Assembly (NCBI GenBank): GCA_938038385.1
Contig: CALHRD010000007.1
Span: forward strand, 1 to 56,488
Origin: an uncultured Burkholderiales bacterium
GTDB taxonomy: Bacteria; Pseudomonadota; Gammaproteobacteria; Burkholderiales; Thiobacillaceae
DNA length: 56,488 nt
Direction: 5' to 3'
A model generated the notes under the pieces. That model did no database searches and was not told the origin of the DNA. It saw only the letters and a program-made list of their open reading frames with translations. Each line of letters opens with the position of its first letter. Position 1 is the first letter of the stretch. The position numbers and the translations under genes were made by a program. This document shows positions 53,867 through 56,488 of the stretch, piece after piece.

Positions 53867-55375
53867 TCAGCCAAGGAACAGCTTGTAGGCCGGATTGCGC
53901 GCCTCGTTCCAGTAGCGGTAACCCAGGCCGTCGAGGAACTGCTGGAAATCGGCCTTCTCCTCGGGTGGCACCTGGATGCCCACCAGCACACGGCCATAGT
54001 CGGCACCGTGGTTGCGGTAGTGGAACAAGCTGATGTTCCAGTCATGGCTCATGCTGTTGAGGAAACGCATCAGCGCGCCGGGGCGTTCCGGGAATTCGAA
54101 GCGATAGACCACCTCGTGCCGTGCCTGCGGCGCGTGGCCGCCGACCAGGTGGCGGATGTGCAGCTTGGCCATCTCGTTGTCGGTCAGATCCAGCACCGGC
54201 AGCTCGTGCTGCTCCAGGGTTTGCACCAGACGCTCCACCTCGGCCCGGTCGTGCACCTGGATGCCGACGAAGACATGCGCCACCCTGGGGTCGGCATAGC
54301 GGTAGTTGAATTCGGTGATCACGCGTCCGCCAATGAGGGAACAGAAGGTTTTGAAGCTGCCCGGTCGCTCGGGAATGCTCACCGCCAGGATGGCCTCGCG
54401 CTTCTCGCCCACCTCGGCCCGCTCGGCGACGAAGCGCAGCCGGTCGAAGTTCATGTTGGCGCCGCTGGCGATGGCCACCAGGTGCCTCTCGCGCACCCCC
54501 TCGCGCGCCACCCAAGCCTTCAGCCCCGCCACCCCCAGGGCGCCGGCCGGCTCCAGGATGGAGCGGGTGTCCTCGAACACGTCCTTGATGGCGGCGCAGA
54601 TGGCGTCGTTGTCCACACGGATGACTTCGTCGACGTACTGCTGGGCGAGCCGGAAGGTCTCCTCGCCGACCTGCTTTACCGCCACACCGTCGGCGAAGAT
54701 GCCGACCTGGGGCAGGACGATGCGTTCCTTCTTGCACAGCGAGCGGGCCATGGCGTCGGCGTCCTCGGGCTCGACGCCGATGACCTTGATCCCGGGCCGC
54801 AGGCGCTTGAGGTACACGGCGATGCCGGCGATGAGCCCCCCGCCGCCCACGGGGACGAACACGGCATGCACGGGATGGCGGGCCTGGCGCAGCAGTTCCA
54901 TGCCTATGGTGCCCTGCCCGGCGATGACGTCGGGGTCGTCGTAGGGATGGACGAAGGTCTTGCCCTCGGCGTCGGCGATGCTGCGGGCCTGGGCATAGGC
55001 CTCGTCGTAGGCGTCGCCGTGCAGCACGACGCGCGCGCCGCGCTTGGCCACGGCATCCACCTTGATCTGCGGTGTGGTGGCGGGCATGACGATGGTCGCT
55101 TCGCAACCCAGCACCTGCGCGGCCAGGGCCACCCCCTGGGCGTGGTTGCCAGCGGAGGCCGCGACGACCCCGCGCTGGAGCTGCTCCGGTGCGAGACCTG
55201 CCATCTTGTTGTAGGCGCCCCTGAGCTTGAAGGAGAACACCGGCTGCAGGTCCTCGCGCTTGAGCCAGATGCGGTTGCCGAGGCGGCGCGACAGGTTGTC
55301 CGCCTCCTCCAGCGGCGACTCGATGGCCACGTCGTAGACGCGGGCGAGCAGGATCCTTTCCAGATAGTCGGTCAT
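53867..55375 (-). CDS. ilvA: Threonine ammonia-lyase, biosynthetic
   Basis: The 502-residue PLP enzyme converts threonine to 2-oxobutanoate, the first step to isoleucine. The PLP Lys is Lys50 in [12 protein letters not shown], followed by [13 protein letters not shown], the phosphate-binding loop [13 protein letters not shown] and the active-site Ser-rich [11 protein letters not shown]. Two ACT-like regulatory domains fill about 330-502 (EREA-type [16 protein letters not shown] and [15 protein letters not shown]), so the allosteric isoleucine-sensitive form is expected. It is divergent from rpiA. Confidence 0.96.
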   Translation of the reverse strand: MTDYLERILLARVYDVAIESPLEEADNLSRRLGNRIWLKREDLQPVFSFKLRGAYNKMAGLAPEQLQRGVVAASAGNHAQGVALAAQVLGCEATIVMPATTPQIKVDAVAKRGARVVLHGDAYDEAYAQARSIADAEGKTFVHPYDDPDVIAGQGTIGMELLRQARHPVHAVFVPVGGGGLIAGIAVYLKRLRPGIKVIGVEPEDADAMARSLCKKERIVLPQVGIFADGVAVKQVGEETFRLAQQYVDEVIRVDNDAICAAIKDVFEDTRSILEPAGALGVAGLKAWVAREGVRERHLVAIASGANMNFDRLRFVAERAEVGEKREAILAVSIPERPGSFKTFCSLIGGRVITEFNYRYADPRVAHVFVGIQVHDRAEVERLVQTLEQHELPVLDLTDNEMAKLHIRHLVGGHAPQARHEVVYRFEFPERPGALMRFLNSMSHDWNISLFHYRNHGADYGRVLVGIQVPPEEKADFQQFLDGLGYRYWNEARNPAYKLFLG

Positions 55376-55384
55376 GCGGCAGGT

Positions 55385-55412
55385 TTGAAACGTCCCGGAT
55401 TGGCGCTATTCT
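55385..55412 (+). promoter_or_regulatory. Sigma-70 promoter for rpiA
   Basis: TTGAAA (55385-55390) and TATTCT (55407-55412) are 16 bp apart and lie 36 bp upstream of the rpiA ATG. This is the best sigma-70 match in the window. Confidence 0.6.
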
Positions 55413-55447
55413 CGGACTTTTGGCGACAAGTTGATAGAGAACAGACC

Positions 55448-56104
55448 ATGAATCAGGACGAAATGAAACGGGCCGTCGCCCGCGCCGCCATCGAACACGT
55501 CCCCGCCGGCATCATCGGTGTGGGCACCGGCTCCACCGCCAACTACTTCATCGACGAGCTGGCGCACATCAAAGGTCGCATCGACGGCGCTGTGGCCTCC
55601 TCGGTGGCCACCGCCGAGCGTCTGAAGAAGCATGGCATCCGCGTGGTCGATCTCAACGAGGCGGGGGAGCTCGAGGTCTATGTCGACGGCGCCGACGAGA
55701 TCACCCGCCATCTGGCCATGATCAAGGGCGGCGGCGGGGCGCTCACGCGCGAGAAGATCGTCGCCGCCTGCGCCAAGAAGTTCGTCTGCATCGTCGATCA
55801 GACCAAGCTGGTGGACGTGCTCGGCCGCTTTCCGCTGCCGGTGGAGGTGATCCCCATGGCCCGCTCTCATGTGGCGCGTCAGCTCGTGAAGATGGGCGGC
55901 AGTCCGGTGCTGCGCGCCGGTTTCACCACCGACAACGGCAACGTCATCCTCGACGTGCACAACCTGAACATCCTCGACCCGGTGGCGATGGAGACCGAGA
56001 TCAACCAGATCGTCGGCGTGGTCACCAACGGGCTGTTCGCCCGGCGCGGTGCGGACGTCTGCCTGATGGGTACCCCGGATGGGGTGCAGACGCTCACCGC
56101 CTGA
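55448..56104 (+). CDS. rpiA: Ribose-5-phosphate isomerase A
   Basis: The 218-residue RpiA interconverts ribose-5-phosphate and ribulose-5-phosphate in the pentose phosphate and Calvin cycles. The start is ATG 55448 ([18 protein letters not shown]). The frame is open far upstream but lies antisense to ilvA. Motifs are [34 protein letters not shown] and the C-terminal [12 protein letters not shown]. It would supply ribulose-5-phosphate in a CO2-fixing cell. Confidence 0.96.
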   Translation: MNQDEMKRAVARAAIEHVPAGIIGVGTGSTANYFIDELAHIKGRIDGAVASSVATAERLKKHGIRVVDLNEAGELEVYVDGADEITRHLAMIKGGGGALTREKIVAACAKKFVCIVDQTKLVDVLGRFPLPVEVIPMARSHVARQLVKMGGSPVLRAGFTTDNGNVILDVHNLNILDPVAMETEINQIVGVVTNGLFARRGADVCLMGTPDGVQTLTA

Positions 56105-56131
56105 GTCAGCCACGCGGGAGGGGGTCGACGC

Positions 56132-56488
56132 ATGGACAACCGCCGCTATCACCGTGTCGTGCACGACGCCCGCGCGACGGTGTTCGACGCCGACCAGGAC
56201 TGGCCCTGTCAGGTGCACGACCTTTCCCTCAAGGGCTGCCTGCTGGAGGCGCGCACCGACTGGCAACTGGATGCCCAGCAGACCTACCGGGTATCGATCT
56301 GGCTGGCGCGCGACATCGAGATCGGCATGGACGCGCGGCCGGTCTACCAGAACGGCCGCTATGCCGGCTTCCAGTGCGTCAGCATCGATCTGGAGAGCGC
56401 CACCGAGCTGCGCCGGCTGCTCGAGCTGAACCTGGGCGACCCGGCGCTGCTGGAGCGCGACATCCAGGCGCTGCTGCGCGGGGTGTGA
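56132..56488 (+). CDS. PilZ-domain cyclic-di-GMP-binding protein
   Basis: The 118-residue PilZ protein has the c-di-GMP motifs RRYHRV (RxxxR, residues 4-8) and DLSLKG (D-x-S-x-x-G, about 30-35), so ligand binding is likely. The stop ends at the last base of the window. It lies 27 bp after rpiA. Its partner could be the CHASE-PAS-GGDEF-EAL protein at 15182-18367. Such stand-alone PilZ proteins often modify motility or polysaccharide export, which cannot be judged here. Confidence 0.92.
   Translation: MDNRRYHRVVHDARATVFDADQDWPCQVHDLSLKGCLLEARTDWQLDAQQTYRVSIWLARDIEIGMDARPVYQNGRYAGFQCVSIDLESATELRRLLELNLGDPALLERDIQALLRGV

Noticed and set aside
54008-55447. Long upstream extension of the rpiA frame
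   Set aside because: The first 480 codons are antisense to ilvA. RpiA similarity begins at ATG 55448, which has its own promoter.

Overview
The window is about 56 kb of high-GC, gene-dense chromosome, and most of it is core metabolism. It suggests a chemolithoautotrophic betaproteobacterium, perhaps Thiobacillaceae- or Hydrogenophilaceae-like. The clues are an HslV with a short extension before its GTTIL motif, an NDUFA9-like epimerase gene, the T. ferrooxidans-type gshA beside gshB, a bidirectional NAD-reducing [NiFe] hydrogenase, a triheme cytochrome and a glycerate-salvage gene set. The genus is inferred, not shown. There is no phage, intact insertion sequence, CRISPR array or integron.

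Layout. 1-6240 (+): a zinc locus joining an ABC ATPase/FtsX permease/DUF3299 lipoprotein set to a His-rich small protein, an outer-membrane barrel with a His-rich loop, and ZnuA-ZnuC-ZnuB. 6307-7981 (+): an unusual STAS-like protein with an internal duplication, coupled to hslV without hslU. 8098-9411 (-): RegB-type sensor kinase. 9534-9995 (+): PCu(A)C copper chaperone. 10083-14309 (-): phoU, then an overlapping chain argJ > DUF815 ATPase > MutT-ThiE fusion > YtkA-like protein. 14380-20917: pseudouridine synthase, a large CHASE-PAS-PAS-GGDEF-EAL protein, an RlmL-type methyltransferase, a TlpA-like thioredoxin and a DinB protein. 20975-24332 (-): gshA-gshB-apbE. 24521-29628 (+): hoxFUYH-hoxW. 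29711-32813 (-): lipoprotein > uvrC > pgsA > tRNA-Gly > tRNA-Cys, the same order as E. coli uvrC-pgsA-glyW-cysT. 32814-33726: a decayed stretch of palindromes, a G-rich tract, a broken DsrE/SaoD-like gene and a MITE-like inverted repeat.

33727-41111 (+): a tartronate-semialdehyde-reductase-type dehydrogenase, a D-2-hydroxyacid dehydrogenase and a glycerate 2-kinase, with an RND efflux pair between the second and third. These three enzymes would form the lower part of a glycerate route for phosphoglycolate or glyoxylate salvage. 41074-44918 (-): SAM hydroxide adenosyltransferase and glyQ-glyS. 45148-45351 (+): a 51-residue unknown protein behind a near-consensus sigma-54 promoter. 45332-47429 (-): OmpR/EnvZ-type two-component system. 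47595-50637 (+): two envelope proteins and the lytic transglycosylase Slt. 50702-56488: NDUFA9-like protein, cca, a DUF2892 membrane protein, a triheme cytochrome c (-), ilvA (-), rpiA and a PilZ protein.

Genes on one strand often overlap by 4 bp (ATGA or GTGA), so much of the window is translationally coupled. Several neighbours overlap tail to tail by 20-38 bp. No complete new system is obvious. The best candidates for something undescribed are the sigma-54-driven small protein, the composite zinc locus and the STAS-like protein fused translationally to hslV.
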